Assembly (NCBI GenBank): GCA_963750065.1
Contig: CAVVPK010000008.1
Span: forward strand, 1-64,000
Source of the DNA: CAVSRC01 sp963750065
Lineage (GTDB): Bacteria > Pseudomonadota > Alphaproteobacteria > Rhizobiales > Kaistiaceae
Length of the DNA stretch: 64,000 nt
Direction of reading: 5' to 3'
Positions 34,574-43,258 of the stretch are shown one piece after another (the first letter of the stretch is position 1; every line of letters starts with the position of its first letter). The translations under genes were made by a program, and so were the position numbers. A model generated the notes under the pieces. That model was not told the origin of the DNA, searched no databases, and saw nothing but the letters and a program-made list of their open reading frames with translations.

Positions 34574-34999
34574 ATGCTGCGCATCGCGATGCTTGCCCTC
34601 ATTGCCGCATTCTCGATCCTTCCGGCTAGCGCCGAGGAGGGATATTCCGCCAAGACCGAGGTCACGCCGCTCATCTCGACCAGCGACACGATCATCGGCC
34701 AGCCGATCGCCTATCCCACCGGCAAGCCACACGTGACCGCCCTCATCATCACGGTTCCGCCGGGCGGCGAGACCGGCTGGCACGAACACGCCGTGCCGCT
34801 CTTCGCCTATGTGCTCGATGGCGCGCTCGCGGTCGACTACGGCGACAAGGGCACGCGGGTCTACAAGGCCGGCGACAGCCTGATGGAAGCGATGAACTGG
34901 CCGCACAACGGCACCAACACGGGCGACAAGCCGGTGCGCATCCTCGCCGTCTATATCGGCGCCGAAGGCATCCCCAATGCGACGCCGGTCACAAAGTGA
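34574..34999 (+). CDS. Exported cupin-domain protein
   Basis: 141 residues with a signal peptide (about 1-21, LALIAAFSILPASA) and one cupin barrel: VPPGGETGWHEHAVPLFAYVLDGALAVDY holds the first motif with a His-x-His pair (HEH), and AGDSLMEAMNWPHNGTN the second with its His. It probably binds a metal in the periplasm. The substrate is unknown. It stands alone, divergent from imuA across 188 bp. Confidence 0.78.
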   Translation: MLRIAMLALIAAFSILPASAEEGYSAKTEVTPLISTSDTIIGQPIAYPTGKPHVTALIITVPPGGETGWHEHAVPLFAYVLDGALAVDYGDKGTRVYKAGDSLMEAMNWPHNGTNTGDKPVRILAVYIGAEGIPNATPVTK

Positions 35000-35079
35000 C
35001 ACTGTGACCTCTGTCGCTTGCGCGGGCGTGGGCGTTACCTACCTTTGCCGCGATTCTTCGAACACTACGGAGCCATGAA

Positions 35080-35679
35080 ATGGCCATTGCCCTCCGCCGT
35101 TCGCTTGCCGCCCTCTTCGTGATCGCCGCGTCGCTGGCGCTGTCGGCCTGCGGCGTCAACAACATCCCCACCTATGAGGAGCAGGCGAAGGCGGCCTGGA
35201 GCCAGGTGCTCAACCAGTATCAGCGCCGCGCCGACCTCATCCCCAATCTGGTCGAGACGGTGAAGGGCTATGCCAGGCAGGAAGAGAAGGTGCTGACCGA
35301 GGTAACGGACGCACGCGCCAAGGCGACGCAGTTCCAGATCCCGGCCGACATCCTCACCAATCCGGATGCCTTCGCCAAGTTCCAGGCGGCGCAGGGCCAG
35401 CTCGGCTCGGCGCTGTCGCGGCTGATCTCGATCACCGAGAACTATCCCGACCTGAAGTCCAACCAGAACTTCCTGGCCCTGCAATCGCAGCTCGAAGGCA
35501 CCGAAAACCGCATCGCCGTGGCGCGGCGCGACTACATCGAGGCGGTCAGGCTCTACAACACCGAGCTCAAGACCGTGCCCGGCAGCTTATGGAATGCGGC
35601 CCTCTATCACGCCACGCCCCTGGCGAACTTCACCGTCGACGAAAAGACCATGCAGACGCCCGCGGTGAAGTTCAATTGA
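35080..35679 (+). CDS. LemA family lipoprotein
   Basis: 199 residues. A lipoprotein signal with lipobox LSAC (Cys about 24) replaces the transmembrane anchor of the other LemA here. The LemA core has YEEQAKAAWSQVLNQYQRRADLIPNLVETVKGYA, ENYPDLKSNQNFLALQSQLEGTENRIAVARRDYIEAVRLYN and an ending AVKFN. First gene of a lemA-TPM-TPM operon; the last codon overlaps the next start. Confidence 0.9.
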   Translation: MAIALRRSLAALFVIAASLALSACGVNNIPTYEEQAKAAWSQVLNQYQRRADLIPNLVETVKGYARQEEKVLTEVTDARAKATQFQIPADILTNPDAFAKFQAAQGQLGSALSRLISITENYPDLKSNQNFLALQSQLEGTENRIAVARRDYIEAVRLYNTELKTVPGSLWNAALYHATPLANFTVDEKTMQTPAVKFN

Positions 35680-36488
35680 GCGCACCCGTGCCATCGCCGC
35701 GCCGGCGGCGGCGCGGCCTGTCGATTGCCGTCTGGGTGCCGGCGCTCATCGGACTGGCGCTGGTGCTGGTACTTTCCGCCTTCACCGTGCTTGGCGTGGC
35801 GGCGCCGAGCTTCCCGGCGCTCACCGGCCGCGTGGTCGATCAGGCCGGCATCATTCCGGCCGATACCCGGAGCGCCATCGAGGCCAAGCTCGCGGCTTTG
35901 GAAGCCAAGACCGGCGACCAGTTCGTCGTGGTCACGCTCACCTCGCTTGGGGGCACCGACATCGCCGATTACGGCGTTCAGCTCGGCCGTGCCTGGGCGA
36001 TCGGCCAGAAGGACAAGAACAACGGTCTGCTGCTGATCGTTGCGCCCAACGAGCACAAGGTGCGCTTCGAGGTCGGCTACGGGCTGGAAGGCACGATGAC
36101 CGACGCCACGGCCAACGTCATCATCGACAATGCCATCCTGCCGCGCTTCCGCGCCAACGATATGCCCGGCGGCATCGTGCGCGGCGTCGACGACGCCATC
36201 CAGGTGCTCTCCGGCGATGCGCCCGAGATCCAGAAGCTCGCCGAGCGCCAGCCGGGCCCGGCCAATTCGTGGCTGTCCGGGCTGGTGCCGATCCTGATGA
36301 TCGGCGTCTTCCTCATCATCTTTGTCAATGTCGTGCGCCATGCCGGCGGTGGCGGCCCATGGAACTCGGGCGGCGGCGGCTGGTCGTCGGGCTCGTCGGG
36401 CGGCTCGTGGGGTGGCGGCTCCTCGGGCGGCGGTTTCTCCGGCGGGGGCGGTTCGTTCGGCGGCGGCGGCGCCTCGGGGAGTTGGTAG
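35676..36488 (+). CDS. TPM-domain membrane protein (YgcG-like)
   Basis: About 270 residues. N-terminal membrane helix (SIAVWVPALIGLALVLVLSAF), then a TPM domain outside the membrane: LTGRVVDQAGIIPADTRSAIEAKLAALEAKTGDQFVVVTLTSLGG, GLLLIVAPNEHKVRFEVGYGLEGTMTDA and IVRGVDDAIQVL. A second helix (LVPILMIGVFLIIFVNVV) leads into a Gly/Ser-rich tail with a final SGSW. The likely start is TTG at 35676, overlapping the lemA stop (TTGA); a GTG at 35688 is the alternative. TPM/LemA pairs are common, and a role in membrane or photosystem maintenance is known only for plant relatives. Confidence 0.82.
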   Translation: MSAPVPSPRRRRRGLSIAVWVPALIGLALVLVLSAFTVLGVAAPSFPALTGRVVDQAGIIPADTRSAIEAKLAALEAKTGDQFVVVTLTSLGGTDIADYGVQLGRAWAIGQKDKNNGLLLIVAPNEHKVRFEVGYGLEGTMTDATANVIIDNAILPRFRANDMPGGIVRGVDDAIQVLSGDAPEIQKLAERQPGPANSWLSGLVPILMIGVFLIIFVNVVRHAGGGGPWNSGGGGWSSGSSGGSWGGGSSGGGFSGGGGSFGGGGASGSW

Positions 36489-36490
36489 AC

Positions 36491-37114
36491 ATGGCGGTGA
36501 GACACGCCTTGAGCGAAGCCGAGCGCACCCGCGTGCGCGATGCGGTCGCGGCGGCGGAAGCCGGCACCACCGGCGAAATCTTCGTGGTGGTGGCGGAGAT
36601 GAGCGACGACTACCGCTTCATCCCGCTCACGTGGGCGACGCTCGCCGCGCTGGTCGTGCCGCTGCCGCTGGTCTTCTTCACCGCGCTAGCCGCGGCGATG
36701 ATCTTTGCCGTGCAGCTCGCCGTATTCATCGTTCTGGCGCTGGCATTGTCATGGCCTTCGGTGCGGCCGAAAGTGGTGCCGGGGCCGGTCAAGCACGGAC
36801 GGGCGCATGGGCTCGCCGTTCAACAGTTCCTCGCCCGTGGGCTGCAGATGACCGAGGCCAGGACCGGTGCCTTGATCTTCGTGTCGCTGGCCGAGCGCCA
36901 TGCCGAGGTCGTCGCCGATGCCGGCATTGCGGCCAAGGTCGATCAGGCGGAATGGGACGCGGTGATCGCGGCGCTTGTCGGCGAAATCCGTGAGGGCCGG
37001 CTGGCGGAGGGACTGCTGGCAGCGGTCGCAGGCGTGGGCGCGGTGCTCGCCCGTCATTTCCCGTCCGAGCCCGGCGACCGCAACGAGCTTCCCAATGAGG
37101 TCGTGCTGCTCTGA
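36491..37114 (+). CDS. Second TPM-domain protein of the lemA operon
   Basis: 207 residues. Begins with a TPM-like N terminus (LSEAERTRVRDAVAAAEAGTTGEIFVVVAEMSDDY), interrupted by two membrane helices (about 44-85). The second half of the domain follows: ARGLQMTEARTGALIFVSLAERHAEVVADAGI, EWDAVIAALVGEIREGRLAEGLLAAV. This split arrangement is typical of the cytoplasmic-facing TPM partner. It starts 2 bp after the previous stop. Confidence 0.8.
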   Translation: MAVRHALSEAERTRVRDAVAAAEAGTTGEIFVVVAEMSDDYRFIPLTWATLAALVVPLPLVFFTALAAAMIFAVQLAVFIVLALALSWPSVRPKVVPGPVKHGRAHGLAVQQFLARGLQMTEARTGALIFVSLAERHAEVVADAGIAAKVDQAEWDAVIAALVGEIREGRLAEGLLAAVAGVGAVLARHFPSEPGDRNELPNEVVLL

Positions 37115-37172
37115 ATCCGGGCGTGGCCGGGCCCTCGCAGTTTGCATCCGCCTCGGTTAGTTTGCCGGCCGC

Positions 37173-37865
37173 ATGAGCAAGGATAATCAGCGGCAGGCGG
37201 CGCAGGGCGCCCTACAGGACATATTGGGCGGGGCGATCGCGCATATCCAGGCCGGACGCCTCGACGAGGCCGTGGCGCTGCTGCAGTCTTCCGGCGGCGC
37301 GGCGCTGAAGAACCCGGTCGGCCGCAACATCATGGGTGACATCCGGCTCGACGATGCCCTTGCCGCCGAGGACAGGGCCCTGGCACTCAGGCCCGGTTAT
37401 GCAACGGCCCATTTCAACCGCGGCAACGTCCTCAGGGATCTCGGCCGCATGGACGAGGCGATCGCCGCCTATAGCCGGACCCTCGCGGCACAGCCGGCCT
37501 ATCCGGAGGCGCTGGTCAATCGCGGCATGGTGCTGATCGGCCGCGGCATGGCGGTGGAGACGCTCGGCGAGGAACTCGCTGCCAATCCCGACGGCTTCCG
37601 CGAGATGGCCGCGGTGATGGCCAATCTCGACCTGATGATCGTGTCGGATTCGGCGCCGGCGCATCTGGCCGGCGCCCTCGGACGGCCGGTCTGGGTGGCG
37701 CTGCCCAGGCATCCGGACTGGCGCTGGCTCACCGAGCGCGCCGATTCGCCCTGGTACCCGACCATGCGGCTGTTCCGCCAGAAAAGCGCCGGCGACTGGC
37801 CAGGCGTCTTCGCGGCGATTGCCGCGGCGCTTGACGAGGCAGTTGGGCACAAGGTGCAGCCGTGA
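37173..37865 (+). CDS. TPR/glycosyltransferase-like protein, internally deleted paralogue of the next gene
   Basis: 230 residues. An N-terminal TPR part (HIQAGRLDEAVALLQSSG, YATAHFNRGNVLRDLGRMDEAIAAYSRTLAAQPAYPEALVNRGMV) joins at about residue 125 directly to the last ~100 residues of a GT9-like fold: MAVETLGEELAANPDG, LMIVSDSAPAHLAGALGRPVWVAL, HPDWRWLTERADSPWYPTMRLFRQ. The next gene has the same two ends with ~370 further residues between. The lost part holds the N-terminal half of the glycosyltransferase fold, so this protein is unlikely to be catalytic. The divergence between the copies means the deletion is old. The stop overlaps the next start (GTGA). Confidence 0.7.
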   Translation: MSKDNQRQAAQGALQDILGGAIAHIQAGRLDEAVALLQSSGGAALKNPVGRNIMGDIRLDDALAAEDRALALRPGYATAHFNRGNVLRDLGRMDEAIAAYSRTLAAQPAYPEALVNRGMVLIGRGMAVETLGEELAANPDGFREMAAVMANLDLMIVSDSAPAHLAGALGRPVWVALPRHPDWRWLTERADSPWYPTMRLFRQKSAGDWPGVFAAIAAALDEAVGHKVQP

Positions 37866-39658
37866 AGGCCGGCGACGGACGCAATGACGGGGCCGCGGTC
37901 GACGCGGCGATCCGCAAGGCCGCCGGGCTCGCCCAGGCGGGGCGGATGCGCGAGGCCATCGATGCCCTGCAGCGGGACCGCACCGCGATGAATCATCCGG
38001 CCGGCTGCAACGTGCTCGGCATGCTGCTGATGCGGACCGGCACCGCCGGACCGGCGCTCGCCTGCTTCGAGCGCGCCGTCTCTCTGGCCCCGGCCTTTGC
38101 CGATGCGCACAACAATCGCGGCGTCGCCCTGCAGCAGCTCGAACGGCTGGAGGAAGCGCTTGCCGCCTTCCGGGCGGCGCTCGCTGCCGCTCCCGGCCAC
38201 CTCGATGCGCTGGTGAACAGCGGCAACGTGCTCAAGCTGCTCGGCCGCAACGACGAGGCGGCGCAGGCTTTCGGCCATGCCCTGTTGCTCAAGCCGGACC
38301 TCGCCGAAGCGGCCCTGAAGCGCGCCTATGTGCATATGGCACGGGAGGACCACGAAGCCTCGCTTGCCGATTTCGACCGGGTGCTGCGTCTGCACCCTGC
38401 CTCGGGCGAGGCGGCGCTCGGGCGGGTGTCGGCGCTCGTGTCGCTCAAGCGCTTCGACGCGGCACTGGCCGGCATCGACCGTATCCTCGCGGTGCGGCCG
38501 GCCGACAGCGACGCCGCGGTCGTGCGCGGTCAGATCCTGGTGGAGCTCGACCGCCCGGCGGAGGCCCTGGCCCTTGTCGAAGATCTGCTTGGGCGCGGGC
38601 GCGGTGGCAGCAAGGCGGAGATCGTGCGTGCGGCGGCGCTGTGGCGGCTCGGGCGGCGCAGCGAAGCGATTGCCGTTGGGGCGGCGGCGGCCGGCCGCCA
38701 TCCCGACGACGTGCAGATCCGCCAGGCGCTGTCGCAATATTATCTCAGCACCGGCGATTTCGCGCGCGGCTGGGCGGCTTATGAATTCCGCGCGGGAATA
38801 TTCGACCGCCAGCAGGAGGCGGTCGACAGACGCGCGCCGCGCTGGACCGGCGAGGCGCTTGCCGGCAAGACGATCCTGGTCTCCACGGAGCAGGGCATTG
38901 GCGACACCATCCAGTTTGCCCGCTTCCTCGCGGGTCTGAATGAACGCGGGGCGAGGGTGAAGGTGCTGGTGCAGCCGGCCCTGTCGCGGCTCGCCCGCAC
39001 ACTCCCCGTCCCGGTAGAGTGGTTCGACCGGGTGAGCCAGGTCGGCAGCTTCGACTTCCAGATTCCGCTGCTCAGTCTGCCCTTGATCCTCAAGACGGCG
39101 ATCGACGGCATCCCGACCGCCGTGCCCTATCTCACGCCGGAACCGGAAAAGGTCGCCGCCTGGCGGGAGCGGATCGGCGGCGAGGGCTTCCGCATCGGTG
39201 TCGTCTGGCAGGGCAATCCGCGCTACGGCCTGGACCATCGGCGCTCGCCGCCGCTGAGGCACTTCGCGCCGCTGGCCGCCCAGCCGGGCGTGCGGCTCTA
39301 TAGCCTGCAGGCGGTGCACGGGCTCGATCAGCTCGACCACCTGCCGGAGGGGATGGCGGTCGAATCGCTCGGCGAAAAGATCACCGCCAATCCGGACGGC
39401 GTGTCCGAGATCGCGGCGGCGATGGCGGCGCTCGACCTGGTGGTCTCGTCCGACACGGCCATGGCGCATCTGGCCGGAGCGCTTGGGCGTCCGGTCTGGG
39501 TGGCGCTCAACGACGATCCCGACTGGCGCTGGCTATTCGACCGCGCCGATTCGCCCTGGTATCCGACCATGCGGCTCTTCCGCCAGAAGACCCGCGGCGA
39601 CTGGGACGGGGTCTTTGCCGAGATGGCAGCGGCGCTGCAGCAGCGCGCCGCCCCGTAG
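37862..39658 (+). CDS. TPR-repeat protein with C-terminal glycosyltransferase-9-like domain
   Basis: 598 residues, GTG start overlapping the preceding stop. About eight TPRs fill residues 10-290 (for example ACFERAVSLAPAFADAHNNRGVALQQLERLEEALAAFRAALAAAPG). The C-terminal domain (about 320-595) has KTILVSTEQGIGDTIQFARFL, FRIGVVWQGNPRYGLDHRRSPPL, LYSLQAVHGLDQL and LVVSSDTAMAHLAGALGRPVWVAL, the ADP-heptose/O-GlcNAc-transferase-like pattern. Such proteins are found near flagellar and surface polysaccharide genes, but the acceptor here is unknown. Confidence 0.82.
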   Translation: MKAGDGRNDGAAVDAAIRKAAGLAQAGRMREAIDALQRDRTAMNHPAGCNVLGMLLMRTGTAGPALACFERAVSLAPAFADAHNNRGVALQQLERLEEALAAFRAALAAAPGHLDALVNSGNVLKLLGRNDEAAQAFGHALLLKPDLAEAALKRAYVHMAREDHEASLADFDRVLRLHPASGEAALGRVSALVSLKRFDAALAGIDRILAVRPADSDAAVVRGQILVELDRPAEALALVEDLLGRGRGGSKAEIVRAAALWRLGRRSEAIAVGAAAAGRHPDDVQIRQALSQYYLSTGDFARGWAAYEFRAGIFDRQQEAVDRRAPRWTGEALAGKTILVSTEQGIGDTIQFARFLAGLNERGARVKVLVQPALSRLARTLPVPVEWFDRVSQVGSFDFQIPLLSLPLILKTAIDGIPTAVPYLTPEPEKVAAWRERIGGEGFRIGVVWQGNPRYGLDHRRSPPLRHFAPLAAQPGVRLYSLQAVHGLDQLDHLPEGMAVESLGEKITANPDGVSEIAAAMAALDLVVSSDTAMAHLAGALGRPVWVALNDDPDWRWLFDRADSPWYPTMRLFRQKTRGDWDGVFAEMAAALQQRAAP

Positions 39659-39668
39659 TACCTCCCGC

Positions 39669-41285
39669 TCAGTGCCGGAAGTGGCGCATGCCGGTGACGA
39701 CCATGGCCAGGCCGCGTTCGTCGGCGGCGGCGATGACTTCCGCATCGCGCATGGAGCCACCGGGCTGGATGACGGCGGTACAGCCGGCTTCGGCCGCGGC
39801 GATCAACCCGTCGGCGAAGGGGAAGAAGGCGTCCGAGGCGCAGACCGCGCCTTCAGCGAGCGAATGGCCGAGCTTAGCCATCTCACCGGCTTCCTCGGCC
39901 TTGCGCGCGGCGATCATGGCGGAATCGACGCGGCTCATCTGGCCGGCGCCGACGCCGGCGGTGGCGCCGTCCCGGCAATAGACGATGGCGTTCGACTTGA
40001 CGTATTTGGCGACCTTCCAGGCAAACAGCATGTCGGCGATCTCGGCCGGCGTCGGGGCGCGCTTCGACACCACCTTGAGGTCGGCCTCGGCCACCATGCC
40101 CCAGTCGCGGTCCTGCACCAGCAGGCCGCTGGCGACCGAGCGCACGGTCATCGCGTGCGAGCGCGGATCGGGCAGGCCATCGGCGACAAGCAGGCGGAGA
40201 TTCTTCTTGGCGGCGAGGATGGCCGCCGCCTCCTCGGAAATGCCGGGGGCGATGACGACCTCGGCGAAGACCTTGACGATCTCAGCCGCGACCTCGGCAT
40301 CGAGCGGCCGGTTCAAGGCGACGATGCCGCCATAGGCGGAGACCGGATCGGTTCTGAGCGCCTTCTTGTAGGCGTCGGCGAGACTGCTGCCGGTTGCCAC
40401 GCCGCAGGGATTGGCGTGCTTGACGATGGCGACGGCGGCAGAGGCCGCCGGATCGAACTCGGCGACCAGTTCGTAGGCCGCGTCGGTGTCGTTGATGTTG
40501 TTGAAGGAGAGCTGCTTGCCCTGGAGCTGGCGGGCGGTGGCCACCCCCGGCCGGCCGTCGCCGGTGCGATAGAGCCCGGCCGTCTGGTGCGGGTTCTCGC
40601 CATAGCGCAGCGCTTCGGCGAGACGGCCGGCGACGCTTTTCCATTGCGGCAGCGGATCGGCCAGCGTTTCGGCGAACCAGCCGGAGATGGCGCTGTCATA
40701 GGCGGCGGTGCGGGCAAACGCCTTGGCGGCCAGGCGGCGGCGCAATTCGAGCGTGGTGGCGCCGTCATTGGCGTCGAGCGCCGCGGTCAGCGCTTCGTAG
40801 TCGGCCGGATCGACCACCACGGCGACATAGCCGTGATTCTTGGCCGCGGCGCGGATCATGGCCGGACCGCCGATGTCGATGTTCTCGACCGCGGTGCGCT
40901 CATCGGCGCCGGAGGCGACCGTGTCCTCGAAGGGATAGAGATTGACGACCAGGAGATCGATGCCGCCAATTTCGTGTTCCTTCATGGCGGCGGCGTGGCC
41001 AGCGTCGTCGCGCACGCCAAGAAGGCCGCCGTGGATCGCCGGATGCAGGGTCTTCACGCGTCCGTCCATGATCTCGGGAAAGCCGGTGATGTCGCTGACG
41101 TCGCGGGACGCGATGCCGGCGGCGGTCAGCGCGGCGCGCGTGCCGCCGGTGGAGACCAGCTCGACGCCGCGGCGGGTGAGGGCGTGCGCCAGCTCGACGA
41201 GGTCGGTCTTGTCATAGACGGAGAGAAGGGCGCGGCGAAGGGACACGCGGTCGGGAAGAGGCGTGGATGCCGGTTTGATGGCCAT
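39669..41285 (-). CDS. purH: Bifunctional AICAR transformylase/IMP cyclohydrolase PurH
   Basis: 538 residues, catalysing the last two steps of IMP synthesis. The N-terminal IMP cyclohydrolase domain has RALLSVYDKTDLVELAHAL, LVSTGGTRAAL, FPEIMDGRVKTLHPAIHGGLLG and LVVNLYPFEDTV. The C-terminal transformylase domain has LRYGENPHQTAGLYR, GKQLSFNNINDTDAAYELV, IVKHANPCGVA and SDAFFPFADG. The start at 41285 matches the family. First of four same-strand genes (htpX, rsmB, heparinase-like, purH read leftward), an order I recall from rhizobia. Confidence 0.96.
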   Translation of the reverse strand: MAIKPASTPLPDRVSLRRALLSVYDKTDLVELAHALTRRGVELVSTGGTRAALTAAGIASRDVSDITGFPEIMDGRVKTLHPAIHGGLLGVRDDAGHAAAMKEHEIGGIDLLVVNLYPFEDTVASGADERTAVENIDIGGPAMIRAAAKNHGYVAVVVDPADYEALTAALDANDGATTLELRRRLAAKAFARTAAYDSAISGWFAETLADPLPQWKSVAGRLAEALRYGENPHQTAGLYRTGDGRPGVATARQLQGKQLSFNNINDTDAAYELVAEFDPAASAAVAIVKHANPCGVATGSSLADAYKKALRTDPVSAYGGIVALNRPLDAEVAAEIVKVFAEVVIAPGISEEAAAILAAKKNLRLLVADGLPDPRSHAMTVRSVASGLLVQDRDWGMVAEADLKVVSKRAPTPAEIADMLFAWKVAKYVKSNAIVYCRDGATAGVGAGQMSRVDSAMIAARKAEEAGEMAKLGHSLAEGAVCASDAFFPFADGLIAAAEAGCTAVIQPGGSMRDAEVIAAADERGLAMVVTGMRHFRH

Positions 41286-41409
41286 AGTGAATCCCTTGGG
41301 CGGGTCGGTCGTTTCCAGGGTGGGGAATATGCGGACGCCGCATATCACGGAATGCCCGCAGGATAAATCGACCTGAGGTCGCGGGGTATCCGAGCGCCCG
41401 ACGGCGGGC

Positions 41410-43158
41410 TCAGCCCCGCCGCGCGCGCGGCGGGGCGATCAGCCGCTGGCGCTGGCTGCCGACGCCGGTGCGGTGCAGACGCCAGTTCACGACCGGATCG
41501 CGCTGGATGCGGCCATAGATGACCAGCTGGTCGGTCTGCCGGTTGCCGCGGGTATCCGACATCAGGATGCTTTCCTCGATGACCAGTTCGCCGGCATCGG
41601 CCTCGAACTCCCAGCTTTCGCCGCTGGGCAGTTCGAGCCGGACGGCATGGGCGACGGGCGTGGCGCGGACATCGGCATGGAGATGGAAGCGGATGGCGTA
41701 GGTGTCCTTGCCGCCGCGGCTGATCGGCTTGCCCGAGGGCGAGACGAAGGAATCGACCCCGTCCAGCCGGTCGCCCTGATCGGAGAGGCTGAGAGTGCGC
41801 TCGTGGACGATGTGGTAGCGGTCGACATAGCCGTTGTGATGCATGGCCAGCATGGTGGCGCCGGGGACCTCGCGGCGTTCCACGTCGACACGGGAGGGAC
41901 CCGAGACGATGGCCTCGCCCAGCCAGTCGCCGATGGCGGTGCGGGTGAGGAAGCGGCAGGAGGAGGTGTCGTTGATGGTGGCGGTGGAGTGCGCCGCGGT
42001 GGTGCGCGCCAGGCGCTTGAGCGCGGCGGAATTGGGCGAGGGCACGCCGCAGTTGACGATCAGGCGCTGGTGGCCGGCGCTCATCTCGAAGGACAGGCAG
42101 CCGGCATGCGCCGCGGTCGAGAACTCGATCGGCGGCGGGCGGCCGGTATCGACGATCACCGTGGTGCCGCCGGCGTCCATGCGCTGATAGCCGCTGCGCG
42201 GCGCGTTCACCGGCAGGGCGGCGCGCGAATCGTCATAGGCGAGCACCGTGGCAAGCTGGTCGGTGGCGGTATCGCCGATGCCGTTGAAATGGGCGAAGCT
42301 GCCGTCGCCCTGGCGGAAGAAACGCAGCATCGGCATCATGCGGTCGATGGCCGAGACCAGGATGCGCGAGGGATGGCTGCCGCGCGCGGCGAAGGCCTGG
42401 CGCAGCGGCAGGAGCTCGATCATGGCCGCCAGGATGGCGCCGGGGTTGCGGCTGACATGGCCGCCGTCGGGCAGGATCTGGTTGACCAGTTCGAGGTCGA
42501 GGCGGCGCGCCGCCTGACGCAGGAAGCGCGGCTGATCGGACATGGAGAGTGCGGCGGCGGCGAGCGCGATCATCACGCGCAGGCGCGGCAGGCCGGGCGC
42601 ACCGTCATAGGCGACGCGGCGCAGATGGCGGACCTGGCGGGTGAAAGAGCGCAGGAAGCGGCGGTAGAAGGAATAATCGCAGCCGTCGAGGATGAGCGGC
42701 GTCTGCGATACCCAGGCGCTGATGCGCTGCGCCATGATGTCCGGGTCCCAGGCGACCGGCTCGTGACGGCCCGAGAAGCGGATCCATTCGTCGATGAGGC
42801 TGCGCGCATTGGAGCGCGACAGGTTCATGTCGGTGGCGCGCAAATGGCGCAGCCAGGCAAAGGAGTGGAGCTGGCGCGACCATTCCTCATTGGGCGGCTC
42901 GGCATCGAAGACCGAGAAGCCCTCGACGTCGACGCCGTCGCCGAAGAAGACCCAGCGGCCGGCGTAGATGTCGAGCGCGACGGTGGGATCGGCCGTCCTC
43001 AGGTCGATGGGGGCGATGAGCAGGCGCTCAGGCGTCGCCCCGGCGTAGCGCCAGCGATAGAGGATGCTGGCGTGGAAGCGATAGGCGACGGTGCGGATCA
43101 CGGCGCCGGTGGCAAAACGCATCTGCCGACCCTGACCGGACGCCGATCCGATCGCCAT
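41410..43158 (-). CDS. Heparinase II/III-family protein
   Basis: 582 residues. An N-terminal helical domain (YRFHASILYRWRYAG, WVFFGDGVDVEGFSVFDAEPPNEEWSRQLHSFAWLRHLRA) is followed by the C-terminal beta-sandwich lyase domain with GYQRMDAGGTTVIVDTGRPPP, HAGCLSFEMSAGHQRLIVNCG and MHHNGYVDRYHIVHERTLSLSDQGDRLDGVDSF. A GGGGAG ribosome-binding site precedes the ATG at 43158. No signal peptide is obvious. Alphaproteobacterial members next to rsmB/purH are conserved but their substrate is unknown; heparin lyase activity should not be assumed. Confidence 0.82.
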   Translation of the reverse strand: MAIGSASGQGRQMRFATGAVIRTVAYRFHASILYRWRYAGATPERLLIAPIDLRTADPTVALDIYAGRWVFFGDGVDVEGFSVFDAEPPNEEWSRQLHSFAWLRHLRATDMNLSRSNARSLIDEWIRFSGRHEPVAWDPDIMAQRISAWVSQTPLILDGCDYSFYRRFLRSFTRQVRHLRRVAYDGAPGLPRLRVMIALAAAALSMSDQPRFLRQAARRLDLELVNQILPDGGHVSRNPGAILAAMIELLPLRQAFAARGSHPSRILVSAIDRMMPMLRFFRQGDGSFAHFNGIGDTATDQLATVLAYDDSRAALPVNAPRSGYQRMDAGGTTVIVDTGRPPPIEFSTAAHAGCLSFEMSAGHQRLIVNCGVPSPNSAALKRLARTTAAHSTATINDTSSCRFLTRTAIGDWLGEAIVSGPSRVDVERREVPGATMLAMHHNGYVDRYHIVHERTLSLSDQGDRLDGVDSFVSPSGKPISRGGKDTYAIRFHLHADVRATPVAHAVRLELPSGESWEFEADAGELVIEESILMSDTRGNRQTDQLVIYGRIQRDPVVNWRLHRTGVGSQRQRLIAPPRARRG

Positions 43159-43258
43159 TGCTGAGCTTCTCCCCTTCGAAATCGGCCGCCGATCGGCCCG
43201 AATCGCCGCCGCCGGACTATCGCCCTTTTGCGGCCTTCCGGGCAAACGGATCAAGGCT

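Noticed and set aside
39483..41366. 627-codon open frame on the plus strand
   Set aside because: Antisense shadow of purH and the end of the TPR gene; low-complexity translation.
41473..43164. 563-codon open frame on the plus strand
   Set aside because: Antisense to the heparinase-like gene, with no recognisable domain.
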